A stretch of 34,739 bases of DNA from Bacillus pseudomycoides (GTDB lineage: Bacteria; Bacillota; Bacilli; Bacillales; Bacillaceae_G). Position 1 is the stretch's first letter. Every line of letters begins with the position of its first letter. A program made the position numbers and the translations under genes. Under the pieces are notes generated by a model that was given only the letters and a program-made list of their open reading frames with translations, had not been told where the DNA came from and did not search any database. Of the stretch, positions 1 through 12,987 are shown one piece after another. The DNA lies in the NCBI RefSeq assembly GCF_002582035.1, contig NZ_NUQE01000033.1, positions 16,841 through 51,579 on the forward strand, read 5' to 3'.

Positions 1-244
1 ATACTTAAACTACTCTTTTTAATTGTTATTTCTAAAAATAGGAGTTACTATTAGTACGTGGTATAAATTTTATAGCTATTTTTAAAAATTTTAGTAGTAT
101 TTTCTTTCGATATCGCCTATTTTTTGGTTGTAATATATAAACCTAATTAATACATATGAAGTAATAATATATGGATGTTGGTATTTTGTAAGGATTCTCC
201 TTTTTAGAAACTTATTGTACAATAGAAGTGAGGGGGAGATTAGG

Positions 245-1540
245 GTGAAGGCAAGTCTTTTACAAGAACAAAGTTTACGTTTGGCAATGACGCAAGAGTT
301 AAGGCAAGCGATTACAATGCTCCAGTACAATGTGCAGGAATTAACGGAATTTTTGTATGAGCAATCGCTGGAGAATCCCCTTATCGAGTTGGGGGGATTT
401 GACAGGGAGAAGAAAAAGAGTAAAACAACAAGTAAACAAACAGAGAATCAAATGGAAATTTATAGTGTCGATTCAACAACGATTCAACAACATTTAGTCA
501 ATCAATTGCAGTATTATAAAATAGATGAAGAACAAAGAAAAATTGCCTCATTCATTATTTTAAATGTGGATGAGAACGGGTATTTACAAGAAACAAATGA
601 GGAATTAGCAGCGTTATTATCGGTATGTGTAGAAGAAATTAATAGCTGTATGGAGCTCGTTCAATCATTAGAGCCAGCAGGGGTAGCTGCAAGAAATATT
701 CAGGAATGTTTATTCATTCAATTAAAGCGCTTACAAAGAAGAAGTACATTAGCAGAAATGATTGTAGATGAATATTTTGCATATTTTGTAAAGAAAGATT
801 GGCGCAAATTAGGAAACGTGCTGAAATGTAGTACGGAAGAATTGCAAGAAGCTGTTCATGTTATTACATCGCTGCAGCCGAAACCAGGGTTGGCTTTTTC
901 TTCGGAAAAACCAATGTACATTGTTCCTGATATGGCGGTGAAAAAAGAAGATAATCGTTTGATAATCCAAATGAATGAACGTAATATGCCGAAGATCGAA
1001 ATTCATTCAGGGTATAGTGAACTCCTTCATAATAGTGAAAGAGACGTCGCTTCTTATGTGTCTGAAAAATATCAGCATGTACAATGGATTATGCGCAGTT
1101 TAAAACAAAGAAAACAAACGCTTCTTAGAGTAATGGAAGTAATTATTGAAAAGCAGCGTGACTTTTTTATGGATGGCCCTCAATATTTAAAGCCGCTCGC
1201 ATTAAAAGAGGTGGCTGAGATATTAGGTGTCCATGAGTCAACAATCAGCCGTGCGACGCGTAATAAATATGTGCAAACACCATATGGTTTATTTGAGATG
1301 AAATCATTCTTTAGTAATGCAGTAGCAACGACAGAGGATGAAGCAATTTCAACAAAGAGAGTGAAGCAGCTTATTCAAGAGTTTGTAGGAAAAGAAGATA
1401 AGAAAAAACCACTTTCGGATCAAAAGATTTCAAAAATGTTAGAGGAAGAACATGAAATTGTTATTTCGCGCAGAACGGTAGCGAAATATCGAGAGCAGTT
1501 AAACATTCCGGCGTCTTCGCTGCGAAAAACGATTGTATAG
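245..1540 (+). CDS. rpoN: RNA polymerase sigma-54 factor (SigL/RpoN)
   Basis: Sigma-54 directs core RNA polymerase to -24/-12 promoters and needs AAA+ enhancer-binding activators; in bacilli it serves amino-acid, acetoin and cold-related operons. The 431-aa product has the family layout: an N-terminal glutamine-rich activator-interacting segment (about residues 1-45), a core-binding region, a helix-turn-helix near residues 320-345 (LKEVAEILGVHESTISR), and a C-terminal RpoN box (RRTVAKYREQ) that reads the -24 element. I start at GTG 245 because AGGGGG at 231-236 lies 8 nt upstream; an in-frame ATG at 215 has no such site and would add residues not typical of the family. The glutaredoxin-like gene follows within 10 bases. 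Family assignment is very secure. Confidence 0.97.
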   Translation: MKASLLQEQSLRLAMTQELRQAITMLQYNVQELTEFLYEQSLENPLIELGGFDREKKKSKTTSKQTENQMEIYSVDSTTIQQHLVNQLQYYKIDEEQRKIASFIILNVDENGYLQETNEELAALLSVCVEEINSCMELVQSLEPAGVAARNIQECLFIQLKRLQRRSTLAEMIVDEYFAYFVKKDWRKLGNVLKCSTEELQEAVHVITSLQPKPGLAFSSEKPMYIVPDMAVKKEDNRLIIQMNERNMPKIEIHSGYSELLHNSERDVASYVSEKYQHVQWIMRSLKQRKQTLLRVMEVIIEKQRDFFMDGPQYLKPLALKEVAEILGVHESTISRATRNKYVQTPYGLFEMKSFFSNAVATTEDEAISTKRVKQLIQEFVGKEDKKKPLSDQKISKMLEEEHEIVISRRTVAKYREQLNIPASSLRKTIV

Positions 1541-1549
1541 GTGATGAAC

Positions 1550-1798
1550 ATGGAGGTTATTCTATATACAAAAGAAGAATGTGGTCTTTGTCAGAAGGCG
1601 AAACAACTTCTGCAAGAGCTGAAAACTGAATATGTATTTGATCTAAAGGAAATAAATATTTACGAGGATGAGCAGCTGTTAGAGAAATATCATCTTATGA
1701 TTCCTGTCGTTGAAATTGAGGGAAAAGAGGTAGAATATGGAATCATTCACAAAGATGTCATAATAAACAGCATAATTCGCGCAATAAGAGTTGAATAA
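1550..1798 (+). CDS. Small glutaredoxin/thioredoxin-fold protein
   Basis: This 82-aa protein has a CGLC redox motif at residues 11-14 after a first beta strand (MEVILYTKEE) and a cis-proline segment (MIPVVEI), as expected of the glutaredoxin-like (DUF836-type) fold. It probably does cytosolic thiol-disulfide exchange; its substrate is unknown. ATG 1550 is preferred over GTG 1541 and ATG 1544 because AGGTGA at 1539-1544 is 5 bases upstream. It is tightly linked to rpoN and probably co-transcribed. Its stop codon sits inside the -35 element of the cggR promoter. The family is fairly secure; the role is inferred. Confidence 0.85.
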   Translation: MEVILYTKEECGLCQKAKQLLQELKTEYVFDLKEINIYEDEQLLEKYHLMIPVVEIEGKEVEYGIIHKDVIINSIIRAIRVE

Positions 1799-1819
1799 CT
1801 TTGGATCTCCTGTTACAAT
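1791..1819 (+). promoter_or_regulatory. Sigma-A-type promoter of the cggR-gapA operon
   Basis: TTGAAT (1791-1796), a 17-base spacer and TACAAT (1814-1819) form a good vegetative promoter. The predicted transcription start near 1826 is upstream of the CggR operator. The -35 overlaps the glutaredoxin stop codon, and the -10 lies in the 5' arm of the upstream operon's terminator. Confidence 0.75.
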
Positions 1820-1847
1820 AATATCCGTAGCAGGGATTATTTTTTTA
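1807..1847 (+). terminator. Rho-independent terminator of rpoN-glutaredoxin
   Basis: The arms CCTGTTAC (1809-1816) and GTAGCAGG (1827-1834) pair with one G-U, around a 10-base loop, followed by a T-rich tract (1837-1846). A transcript initiated at about 1826 lacks the 5' arm, so cggR transcription would not be terminated here. Confidence 0.7.
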
Positions 1848-1854
1848 CCCTATG

Positions 1855-1890
1855 TGGGACACAATTTGTCACTACGGGACATATAATGAC
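1855..1890 (+). promoter_or_regulatory. CggR operator
   Basis: Two tandem half-operators read GGGAC-N6-TGTC (1856-1870) and CGGGAC-N6-TGAC (1875-1890), separated by 4 bases. This matches the known CggR site CGGGACN6TGTCN4CGGGACN6TGTC with only small deviations. It lies about 30-65 bases downstream of the predicted start site, which fits the roadblock mode of repression known for B. subtilis CggR. Confidence 0.9.
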
Positions 1891-1928
1891 CATATAGAGA
1901 ATGAACCAATGTGGTGAGGAGATACAAT

Positions 1929-2954
1929 ATGATGCGCTCATGGATTCAGTATACGAAAAAATTATTACCTGATCTGCTACCTGTTATGCAAACAAGAATG
2001 CAAATTCTTCAGTACATTCGGTTAACACAACCTATTGGTAGAAGAAACTTATCTGCAAGTCTCGGTATGACAGAACGAGTATTACGAAGTGAAGTACAAG
2101 TTTTGAAAGAAGAGAACTTGGTTCACGTCGCCTCTTCTGGAATGACATTAACAGAAGAAGGAACAGCTGTTGTTCTTGCTTTGGAAGACTTTATGAAAGA
2201 AATTTCCGGCTTAAAGGTTTTGGAAAAACAGCTTAAGGAAACATTGGAATTGGATGAAGTTTTCGTTGTCCCTGGTGATAGTGATGAATCACCTTGGGTC
2301 AAGCTCGAGATGGGCCGCGCTTGTGTTGCTTGTATAAAAGATCGTCTGACAGCGAATAATATCGTTGCTGTGACCGGAGGAACAACAATAGCTGCCGTAG
2401 CTGATATGATGCAATTGGATTGCAGGGATCTACATACACTATTTGTCCCAGCACGCGGTGGAATAGGAGAGAGTGTTGAGCTAGAAGCGAACACAATCTG
2501 TGCGAAAATGGCACAAAATACGATGAGCAACTATCGCTTATTGTATGTTCCCGATCATGTGAGTAGCGAAGCATATGCGTCCATTGTGACTGAACCTTCT
2601 GTGAAAGAAATTCTTGAGTTGATTCGATCTTCCAATATTGTCATTCACGGAATTGGTGATGCCTTAACGATGGCGCGTAGACGAAGTACTTTAGAAGCAG
2701 ATTGGATGAAAATTAAAGAAATGCAGGCAGTCGGTGAAGCGTTTGGGTATTACTTTAATGAACAAGGTGAGGTCGTTCATAAAGTACAAACGGTCGGCAT
2801 GCAGCTTGAAGATTTACAACATGTATCTCATGTCGTTGCAGTTGCTGGAGGTTCATCAAAAGCGAAAGCGATTCAAGCAGTAATTAAGCAAGGGCACACT
2901 TCATTACTCATCACAGATGAAGGTGCAGCAAAAGAGTTAGTAAAGGGTAAATAA
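1929..2954 (+). CDS. cggR: Central glycolytic genes regulator CggR
   Basis: CggR is a SorC-family repressor of the lower-glycolysis operon; fructose-1,6-bisphosphate relieves its repression. The 341-aa protein has an N-terminal winged-helix domain (about 25-90, with RRNLSASLGMTERVLRSEV) and a C-terminal sugar-phosphate-binding domain (VTGGTTIAAVA, VPARGGIGESVE, VAGGSSKAKAI). Length agrees with the roughly 340 aa of B. subtilis CggR. ATG 1929 is chosen because AGGAGA (1917-1922) is 6 bases upstream; ATG 1932 is an alternative, and the earlier GTG 1911 has no Shine-Dalgarno. It is the first gene of the operon and has its own operator just upstream, so it is autoregulated. Confidence 0.96.
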   Translation: MMRSWIQYTKKLLPDLLPVMQTRMQILQYIRLTQPIGRRNLSASLGMTERVLRSEVQVLKEENLVHVASSGMTLTEEGTAVVLALEDFMKEISGLKVLEKQLKETLELDEVFVVPGDSDESPWVKLEMGRACVACIKDRLTANNIVAVTGGTTIAAVADMMQLDCRDLHTLFVPARGGIGESVELEANTICAKMAQNTMSNYRLLYVPDHVSSEAYASIVTEPSVKEILELIRSSNIVIHGIGDALTMARRRSTLEADWMKIKEMQAVGEAFGYYFNEQGEVVHKVQTVGMQLEDLQHVSHVVAVAGGSSKAKAIQAVIKQGHTSLLITDEGAAKELVKGK

Positions 2955-2959
2955 CCCTT
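2943..2959 (+). other. Small stem-loop spanning the cggR stop codon
   Basis: AAGGGT (2943-2948) and ACCCTT (2954-2959) form a 6-bp stem with a 5-base loop at the cggR stop. In B. subtilis the cggR-gapA mRNA is cleaved near this point and the gapA part is stabilised. A similar 5' hairpin on gapA mRNA is my inference. Confidence 0.4.
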
Positions 2960-2961
2960 AA

Positions 2962-3996
<1,035 letters not shown>

Positions 3997-4030
3997 TTCA
4001 TAAAGCTTATAAATTTACCAATGACAAAAC

Positions 4031-4068
4031 GAGGGAGAGGGTTTGTTCCCTCTCTCTTCTTTCGTTTT
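4031..4068 (+). terminator. Partial terminator between gapA and pgk
   Basis: GAGGGAGAGGG and CCCTCTCTCTT pair around TTTGTT with wobbles, followed by TCTTTCGTTTT. The U-tract is interrupted, so it may be leaky and lower pgk-eno expression relative to gapA. Confidence 0.65.
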
Positions 4069-4132
4069 CTAAGCAAATGTGATAAGCTTTTGAATGGGTT
4101 TTGTCAATCCTAACTAGTCGGAGGGAAATCCA

Positions 4133-5317
4133 ATGAATAAAAAATCAATTCGTGACGTAGATTTAAAGGGTAAACGAGTATTTTGCCGCGTTGACTTCAA
4201 CGTACCTATGAAAGAAGGCAAAATTACAGACGAGACTCGTATTCGTGCAGCTCTTCCTACAATTCAATATTTAGTAGAGCAAGGTGCGAAAGTGATTTTA
4301 GCGAGCCATTTAGGTCGTCCAAAAGGACAAGTAGTAGAAGAAATGCGTCTAACTCCAGTAGCAGTACGTTTAGGAGAGCTTCTTGGTAAAGACGTGAAAA
4401 AGGCTGACGAAGCATTCGGACCTGCTGTACAAGAAATGGTTGCAGCAATGAACGAAGGCGACGTATTAGTTCTTGAAAACGTACGTTTCTATGCGGGCGA
4501 AGAAAAGAACGATGCAGAACTTGCGAAAGAATTTGCAGCTCTTGCTGATATTTTCGTAAACGATGCATTCGGTGCAGCTCACCGTGCTCATGCTTCTACT
4601 GCAGGTATTGCAGATTACTTACCAGCAGTATCAGGTTTCTTAATGGAAAAAGAGTTAGATGTACTAGGTAAAGCGCTTTCTAATCCTGATCGTCCATTCA
4701 CAGCAATCATCGGTGGTGCGAAAGTAAAAGATAAAATCGGTGTAATTCGTCATCTGCTTGATAAAGTTGATAACTTAATCATTGGCGGCGGACTTGCTTA
4801 TACATTTGTAAAAGCATTAGGTCACGAAATCGGACAGTCTCTATGTGAAGATGACAAAATTGAATTAGCAAAAGAGTTTATGCAACTAGCAAAAGAAAAA
4901 GGTGTAAACTTCTATATGCCAGTTGATTGCGTAGTTGCAGATGATTTCTCTGAAACTGCAAACCGACAAGTTGTAGATATCGATTCTATTCCTGCTACTT
5001 GGGAAGGATTGGATATCGGACCAAAAACAAGCGCAATTTATGCAGATGTAATTAAAAACTCTAAGCTTGTTGTATGGAACGGACCAATGGGCGTGTTCGA
5101 AATGGCTCCATTTGCAGAAGGTACAAAAGCGGTAGGACAAGCATTAGCAGATGCAGAAGGTACATACTCTGTTATCGGCGGTGGTGACTCTGCAGCAGCT
5201 GTTGAAAAATTCGGTATGGCTGATAAAATGAGCCACATTTCTACTGGCGGCGGTGCGTCATTAGAATTTATGGAAGGTAAAGAACTTCCAGGTGTAGTTT
5301 GTCTTAACGACAAATAA
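4133..5317 (+). CDS. pgk: Phosphoglycerate kinase
   Basis: The enzyme transfers phosphate from 1,3-bisphosphoglycerate to ADP, giving ATP and 3-phosphoglycerate. The 394-aa product has the family signature RVDFNVP near residue 20, substrate-loop residues (SHLGRP near 60), [11 protein letters not shown] near 200, and the nucleotide-binding GGGDSAAA near 350. Length is normal for bacterial Pgk. A GGAGGG ribosome site precedes ATG 4133. It is third in the operon, after a possible leaky terminator, and is followed 31 bases later by tpiA. Confidence 0.98.
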   Translation: MNKKSIRDVDLKGKRVFCRVDFNVPMKEGKITDETRIRAALPTIQYLVEQGAKVILASHLGRPKGQVVEEMRLTPVAVRLGELLGKDVKKADEAFGPAVQEMVAAMNEGDVLVLENVRFYAGEEKNDAELAKEFAALADIFVNDAFGAAHRAHASTAGIADYLPAVSGFLMEKELDVLGKALSNPDRPFTAIIGGAKVKDKIGVIRHLLDKVDNLIIGGGLAYTFVKALGHEIGQSLCEDDKIELAKEFMQLAKEKGVNFYMPVDCVVADDFSETANRQVVDIDSIPATWEGLDIGPKTSAIYADVIKNSKLVVWNGPMGVFEMAPFAEGTKAVGQALADAEGTYSVIGGGDSAAAVEKFGMADKMSHISTGGGASLEFMEGKELPGVVCLNDK

Positions 5318-5321
5318 TTAG

Positions 5322-7630
<2,309 letters not shown>

Positions 7631-7642
7631 TTACACATATAA

Positions 7643-8950
<1,308 letters not shown>

Positions 8951-9003
8951 TTTCTATAAGTTAGTAAGTATTTGAACTTCGTCGTACAATAGGTATTGCT
9001 TTT

Positions 9004-9051
9004 AACCTCCTATTTATGTGTGAGAAATCCACATGAATAGGAGGTTTTTTA
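9004..9051 (+). terminator. Terminator of the glycolytic operon
   Basis: AACCTCCTATT and AATAGGAGGTT with an inner ATGTG/CACAT extension form a long stem, followed by TTTTTTAT. It is 53 bases after eno. Confidence 0.92.
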
Positions 9052-9066
9052 TATGCCAATAAATCA

Positions 9067-9157
9067 TTTATCCCGCTATCTTTGGACGGTAATCCCCTCA
9101 CCTTAAGGTTTAGAGAGAAACGAAGAAAATCCCCACTGATGGAAGTTTCACTTCATA
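9067..9157 (+). repeat. bcr1-like repeat, copy A (internally deleted)
   Basis: It starts TTTATCCCGCTA and ends GATGGAAGTTTCACTTCAT, as the other copies do, but lacks the middle segment (the part with AACTGCCC...GAGCCCGATTGG in copy C at 17280). It is degenerate, 91 bp. The name bcr1 is from memory of B. cereus-group literature; the family relation among the copies is seen directly. Confidence 0.7.
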
Positions 9158-9302
9158 GTTAAAATCTAATATTTATTATTATTTAGAAGTTAAAAGAACC
9201 CTATATTTTAGAAAAAAATACAAAAAAATCCTAAAAGTACTTGGAAGTTATTTCAATTTAATATATAAATAAGATGTATAATTAGGAATGGGAGAGGATT
9301 TT

Positions 9303-10073
9303 ATGAAAAGGATTATCGCAATTTCTAGTGTAGCACTTATGGTAGGATTAGCGACGGGGTGTAGTAATGAAAAAACTGCAAAGACTGATGAACCAAAAAC
9401 AGCATCAGTACAAAAAGAAAAAGAACTAGCAGCAAATGATATTTTTAAGAAAGCTATTGATGAATTTAAAAAAGAAGAACAGGTTACAATGACATATGAT
9501 ATAAACATACAGGCCCTAGGTACATCAAAAGATATGAAAATGAAATCGCAGCTTGAACCAAATAAAGGGAATTCTCGAAGTGAAATGAATGCTGAGGGCA
9601 CAGATGCTGTAGTTTTTGATGTAGATGGGAAGCTTGCTGTTGAAGTAAAAGATCCGAATTCAGGGCAGTTTATCACAATTCCAGCAGATCAATTAAATCA
9701 AATAAACACGAATGATCTTAAAATATCTAAAAATACGATGGAAGAGTTCGATAAAGCATTAAAAATGACAGATAAAATGAAAGTGGAGACAGTTGGAGAT
9801 AAATATAAACTCACATTGCAGTTGAAGGGACAAGAAGCAAAAGACCTTTTAATGAGTATTAATGCAAATGCGGCAAAAGCACTTGAACAGCAACAAGCAA
9901 CAGTTGACTCAATGTATGTGGATTATATCATTACAAAAGAATTTAAATTAGAATCTAATAAGGTAGATGCTAAGATGAAAATAGATAAAGAAACGGTCAA
10001 AATTATAGGAGATACAAAGATTTCTTATGATGAGAAATTTGACCCAATCCAGTTACCAGAAGAGAAAAAATAA
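9303..10073 (+). CDS. Secreted lipoprotein of unknown function (DUF6612-like)
   Basis: The 256-aa product begins with a lipoprotein signal peptide: basic MKR, a hydrophobic core (IIAISSVALMVGLA) and a Cys at residue 20 in LATGC, so it is probably lipid-anchored outside the membrane. The mature part is rich in Lys, Asp and Glu, alternating strands with helices (EFKKEEQVTMTYDINIQ, MKMKSQLEPNKG, KLTLQLKGQEAKDLL), which recalls LppX/LolA-like Bacillus lipoproteins annotated DUF6612; this assignment is from memory. ATG 9303 is chosen because GGGAGAGG (9290-9297) lies 5 bases upstream; ATG 9288 would spoil the signal peptide. It stands alone with its own terminator; TATAAT at 9277-9282 may be its -10. 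Confidence 0.8.
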   Translation: MKRIIAISSVALMVGLATGCSNEKTAKTDEPKTASVQKEKELAANDIFKKAIDEFKKEEQVTMTYDINIQALGTSKDMKMKSQLEPNKGNSRSEMNAEGTDAVVFDVDGKLAVEVKDPNSGQFITIPADQLNQINTNDLKISKNTMEEFDKALKMTDKMKVETVGDKYKLTLQLKGQEAKDLLMSINANAAKALEQQQATVDSMYVDYIITKEFKLESNKVDAKMKIDKETVKIIGDTKISYDEKFDPIQLPEEKK

Positions 10074-10147
10074 TTATTTCATATGAAATAGAAGTTACAT
10101 TTTATTATATGAATGGGAGCATGAATTGAAGACGAAGCAATAACTTG

Positions 10148-10173
10148 AACCGCCTTTCATAAGGCGGTTTTTG
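10148..10173 (+). terminator. Terminator after the lipoprotein gene
   Basis: AACCGCCTT and AAGGCGGTT form a perfect 9-bp stem with loop TCAT, followed by a short T run. Confidence 0.88.
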
Positions 10174-10435
10174 AATTCATTACTAATTTTATTATAGTTT
10201 ATAGAGCTATAGATGTTTTTGTTGTTTGGAAATTGTACCAATATGGATGAAATGTTTAAAAGTCTGAAAATATAAACTTTATACAGCAATAATTTTATTC
10301 CATTTCTGATTCCGTTTACAAATACAGTAAAAAAGCGAGTGTAAGCGTGTGCCACAATGGTTTTTGCTTGTCAATCAGAGAAATTGCGGGTTTTTACAAA
10401 TTATACTATGATAAGTATAGGAAATGTAAAGTGAA
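10174..10435. other. Gene-free AT-rich intergenic stretch
   Basis: I see no credible gene here on either strand; reading frames have no ribosome site and run through the neighbouring terminator. No clear promoter or RNA structure was recognised. Confidence 0.5.
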
Positions 10436-10579
10436 ACTTTCATCAGTGGGGGGCTTTATCCCCGCTGATGATTAATTGAACCAATCGGGCTCTTAGGGGC
10501 AGCTATCTCCCACCTATCTTCTTTGATTTCTCTTAATCTTGAGGTGGGGGTTTTTACTGCCCAAAAGTAGCGGGATAAA
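10436..10579 (-). repeat. bcr1-like repeat, copy B (near full length)
   Basis: Read on the minus strand it starts TTTATCCCGCTACTTTTGGG and ends GAAAGTTTCACTTTAC, and keeps all internal blocks of copy C, including the hairpin pair CCCACCTCAAG / AGGTGGGAG and the pair GGGCAGT / AACTGCCC-like. It sits 28 bases upstream of the cidA start codon, in opposite orientation to that gene. Confidence 0.8.
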
Positions 10580-10607
10580 GAATCGTATAATGAAGGATGA
10601 TAGACAG

Positions 10608-10976
10608 ATGAAATTTACAAAAATTATTGTCCAAGTAGCAGCACTTTACGTGCTTAATATGATTGGTACGTGGATACAAGGAGCGCTGCACATCCCAATT
10701 CCAGGAAGTCTAATCGGGATGTTCTTGTTGCTTATATTGCTCGGTTTGAAAATCCTTCCATTGAAATGGTTTGAATTAGGAGCAGAAACATTGCTGGCTC
10801 TTATGCCATTTTTATTAATACCTCCGACCATTGGTTTAATGGATTATGGTTCTTTTCTTATGAATAAAGGTATTTCGCTATGTATTGCTATTGTCGCGAG
10901 CACGTTTTTAATTATTATTGTAGCAGGACATACAGGACAATATCTTGCGAATCGAAAGGAAAAAGAGACACAATGA
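10608..10976 (+). CDS. cidA: CidA/LrgA family holin-like membrane protein
   Basis: The 122-aa integral membrane protein has about four hydrophobic helices (residues 4-22, 28-46, 60-80, 88-110) and the family segment PIPGSLIGMFLLLILL. CidA/LrgA proteins are holin-like and, with CidB/LrgB, influence autolysis, overflow metabolism and in bacilli pyruvate uptake. ATG 10608 fits AAGGA at 10593-10597; an upstream ATG (10590) has no ribosome site. It overlaps cidB by 4 bases. TATAAT at 10586-10591 is suggestive but too close to the start and lacks a -35, as bcr1 copy B ends there. LrgA versus CidA cannot be separated by sequence; no regulator is adjacent. Confidence 0.9.
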   Translation: MKFTKIIVQVAALYVLNMIGTWIQGALHIPIPGSLIGMFLLLILLGLKILPLKWFELGAETLLALMPFLLIPPTIGLMDYGSFLMNKGISLCIAIVASTFLIIIVAGHTGQYLANRKEKETQ

Positions 10977-11662
10977 GTATAGTAATCGGAATTGGTTGGA
11001 TTATTGTAACAGCTTTAATGTATCAACTAGCAAAAAAGATTTATCAATGGTTTCCAACACCATTTACAGTTCCAATGCTTGTTGCAACAGCTTTAATGAT
11101 CTTGTTGTTAGTCGTATTAGATATACCATATCAACAATACATGGAAAGCGGCGGAGGTTGGATTTCGCAATTGCTTGGGCCTGCTGTAATAGCATTCGCA
11201 ATCCCTCTTTATAAACAACGCAGCGTCTTGAAGAAGTATGTTGTACCAATTGCTGGTGGTGTATTGGTAGGAACGATAGTTGCAATTGCAAGTGATATGA
11301 TCATTGCAACAGTTATGGGAACGGATAAAAGCTTGATTTTATCTTCCATACCGAAGTCAGTAACAATGCCGGTAGCCATGAGTGTGTCACAAGAAGTTGG
11401 CGGTGTACCATCTTTAACTGCAGCTTTCGTAGTAATTGCAGGAGTAACTGGAACCATTACTGGTCCTCTTTTATTAAAATGGAGCAGAGTGACAAATTCT
11501 ATCGGAAAAGGCATTGGATTTGGCTGTGCCGCTCATATTATGGGCGTTATGCGTGCGATGAAAAATAATGAGCATGAAGGTGTCATTGGATCGGTAACAA
11601 TGACATTAACAGCAATTTTAACATGTGTACTTGGTCCATTGTTTGCGGCGCTTTTTATTTAA
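10973..11662 (+). CDS. cidB: CidB/LrgB family membrane protein
   Basis: This 229-aa polytopic protein is the LrgB-type partner. Family features are the YQQYMESGGGWISQLLGPAVIAFAIPLYK region, the SIPKSVTMPVAMSVSQEVGGVPSLTA block and GAAHIMG-like CAAHIMGVMRA near the end. Around six to seven membrane segments are visible. ATG 10973 overlaps the cidA TGA, showing translational coupling. CidA and CidB act as a pair at the membrane; the exact transported or controlled molecule is not shown by the sequence. Confidence 0.92.
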   Translation: MSIVIGIGWIIVTALMYQLAKKIYQWFPTPFTVPMLVATALMILLLVVLDIPYQQYMESGGGWISQLLGPAVIAFAIPLYKQRSVLKKYVVPIAGGVLVGTIVAIASDMIIATVMGTDKSLILSSIPKSVTMPVAMSVSQEVGGVPSLTAAFVVIAGVTGTITGPLLLKWSRVTNSIGKGIGFGCAAHIMGVMRAMKNNEHEGVIGSVTMTLTAILTCVLGPLFAALFI

Positions 11663-11682
11663 TCTGGTGAAGTATTCGATGA

Positions 11683-11714
11683 GTGAGAGCCCATGAGACG
11701 CTCTCGCTTTTCTA
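11683..11714 (+). terminator. Terminator after cidAB
   Basis: GTGAGAGC (11683-11690) pairs with GCTCTCGC (11700-11707) with one G-U, followed by TTTTCTAATT. Confidence 0.75.
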
Positions 11715-11764
11715 ATTATTTTATGATACATTTAAAGTAATCGAAACTTTAGGAGGCATGTAAA

Positions 11765-11998
11765 GTGCATACGTTTTTATCAGTTTTACTTATTATTGTA
11801 TCACTGTTATTGATTGTACTTGTATTGATGCAATCTAGTAAGAGTGCTGGTTTATCCGGTGCAATTTCCGGCGGAGCGGAGCAGTTATTTGGTAAGCAAA
11901 AAGCACGTGGAGTAGAAGCTATATTAAACCGCATTACAGTCGTTGTTGCTGTACTATTCTTTGTATTAACATTTGCTGTTACGTATTTACAAGTATAA
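11765..11998 (+). CDS. secG: Preprotein translocase subunit SecG
   Basis: SecG is the small non-essential subunit of the SecYEG protein-conducting channel. The 77-aa protein has two membrane helices (residues 2-22 and 54-75) with the family linker [29 protein letters not shown] between them. AGGAGG lies about 9 bases before ATG 11765. Next genes are est, rnr and smpB, the conserved Bacillus order. It is followed by its own terminator. Confidence 0.96.
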   Translation: MHTFLSVLLIIVSLLLIVLVLMQSSKSAGLSGAISGGAEQLFGKQKARGVEAILNRITVVVAVLFFVLTFAVTYLQV

Positions 11999-12003
11999 AT
12001 TAG

Positions 12004-12038
12004 AAAGATTCGCCTTTTTGGGTTGAATCTTTTTTTTA
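12004..12038 (+). terminator. Terminator after secG
   Basis: AAAGATTC (12004-12011) and GAATCTTT (12025-12032) flank a 13-base loop and run into eight or more T. Confidence 0.88.
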
Positions 12039-12145
12039 TTTATAAGTAAAAAAGTTTCTAATTAGATTATGGAAAAGGAACTATGTTACACTATAAATAA
12101 ACAACGGATGAAGATTACATTATAGAAAGAGAAGGAGAACTTGAA

Positions 12146-12886
12146 ATGAAGCTAGCATCCCCAAAACCGTTTACATTTGAAGCGGGAGAACGTGCAGTTT
12201 TACTATTACATGGATTTACAGGGAACTCTGCAGACGTTCGTATGCTCGGACGTTATTTAGAGACAAAAGGTTATACATGCCACGCGCCGATTTATAAAGG
12301 TCATGGTGTACCACCGGAGCAGCTTGTGCACACAGGCCCAGAGGACTGGTGGAAAGATGTTATGGCTGCGTACCAACATTTAAAAGATAAAGGGTATGAA
12401 AAGATTGCAGCTGTTGGTTTATCACTTGGCGGCGTTTTTTCGTTAAAACTTGCTTATACAATGCCGATTATCGGAGTTGTACCAATGTGTGCACCAATGT
12501 ACATTAAGAGTGAAGAAATCATGTATCAAGGTATATTAGCATATGCGCGTGAATATAAAAAGCGTGAGCGTAAATCACCAGAGCAAATTGAAGCAGAGAT
12601 GTTTGAGTTTAAGCAAACACCGATGAATACATTAAGAGCACTGCAAGATTTAATTCGTGATGTACGCAATAACATCGATATGATTTATGCACCAACGTTT
12701 GTCGTTCAAGCACGTCATGATGAAATGATTAATACAGACAGCGCAAACATTATTTATAACGGTGTAGAGTCAAATTTAAAAGAAATCAAATGGTACGAGG
12801 ATTCCACGCATGTAATTACGCTGGATAAACAGCGTGATGAGCTGCACGAAGATGTATATAACTTCTTGGAGCAACTAGATTGGTAA
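12146..12886 (+). CDS. est: Carboxylesterase, Est30 type
   Basis: A 246-aa alpha/beta hydrolase similar to Geobacillus Est30 and B. subtilis YvaK, which hydrolyse short-chain esters. Visible features: oxyanion-hole HGFTG (22-26), nucleophile elbow GLSLGG with Ser93, acid Asp192 in ARHDEM and His222 in STHV. It has no signal peptide, so it acts in the cytosol. A ribosome site GAAGGAGA precedes ATG 12146. It lies between secG and rnr, as in other bacilli; the physiological substrate is unknown. Confidence 0.94.
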   Translation: MKLASPKPFTFEAGERAVLLLHGFTGNSADVRMLGRYLETKGYTCHAPIYKGHGVPPEQLVHTGPEDWWKDVMAAYQHLKDKGYEKIAAVGLSLGGVFSLKLAYTMPIIGVVPMCAPMYIKSEEIMYQGILAYAREYKKRERKSPEQIEAEMFEFKQTPMNTLRALQDLIRDVRNNIDMIYAPTFVVQARHDEMINTDSANIIYNGVESNLKEIKWYEDSTHVITLDKQRDELHEDVYNFLEQLDW

Positions 12887-12907
12887 GATCTAGTTGCCTC
12901 TTTTTTA
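12871..12907 (+). terminator. Terminator overlapping the est 3' end
   Basis: GCAACTAGAT (12871-12880) and ATCTAGTTGC (12888-12897) form a perfect 10-bp stem containing the last est codons, followed by CTCTTTTTT. Confidence 0.9.
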
Positions 12908-12987
12908 CATAAAAAAACATCATTTATACATGGCTATATTTTCGGATAGACTATAAAATACGAGGATTTATAAGGAGGTTTTTGTAC

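Noticed and set aside
9067-9157. CRISPR-like repetition among the TTTATCCC elements
   Set aside because: The copies are widely dispersed and folded, with no regular spacers and no cas genes.
10095-10355. 86-codon minus-strand frame in the gene-free stretch
   Set aside because: It runs through the terminator at 10148, has no ribosome site and unnatural composition.
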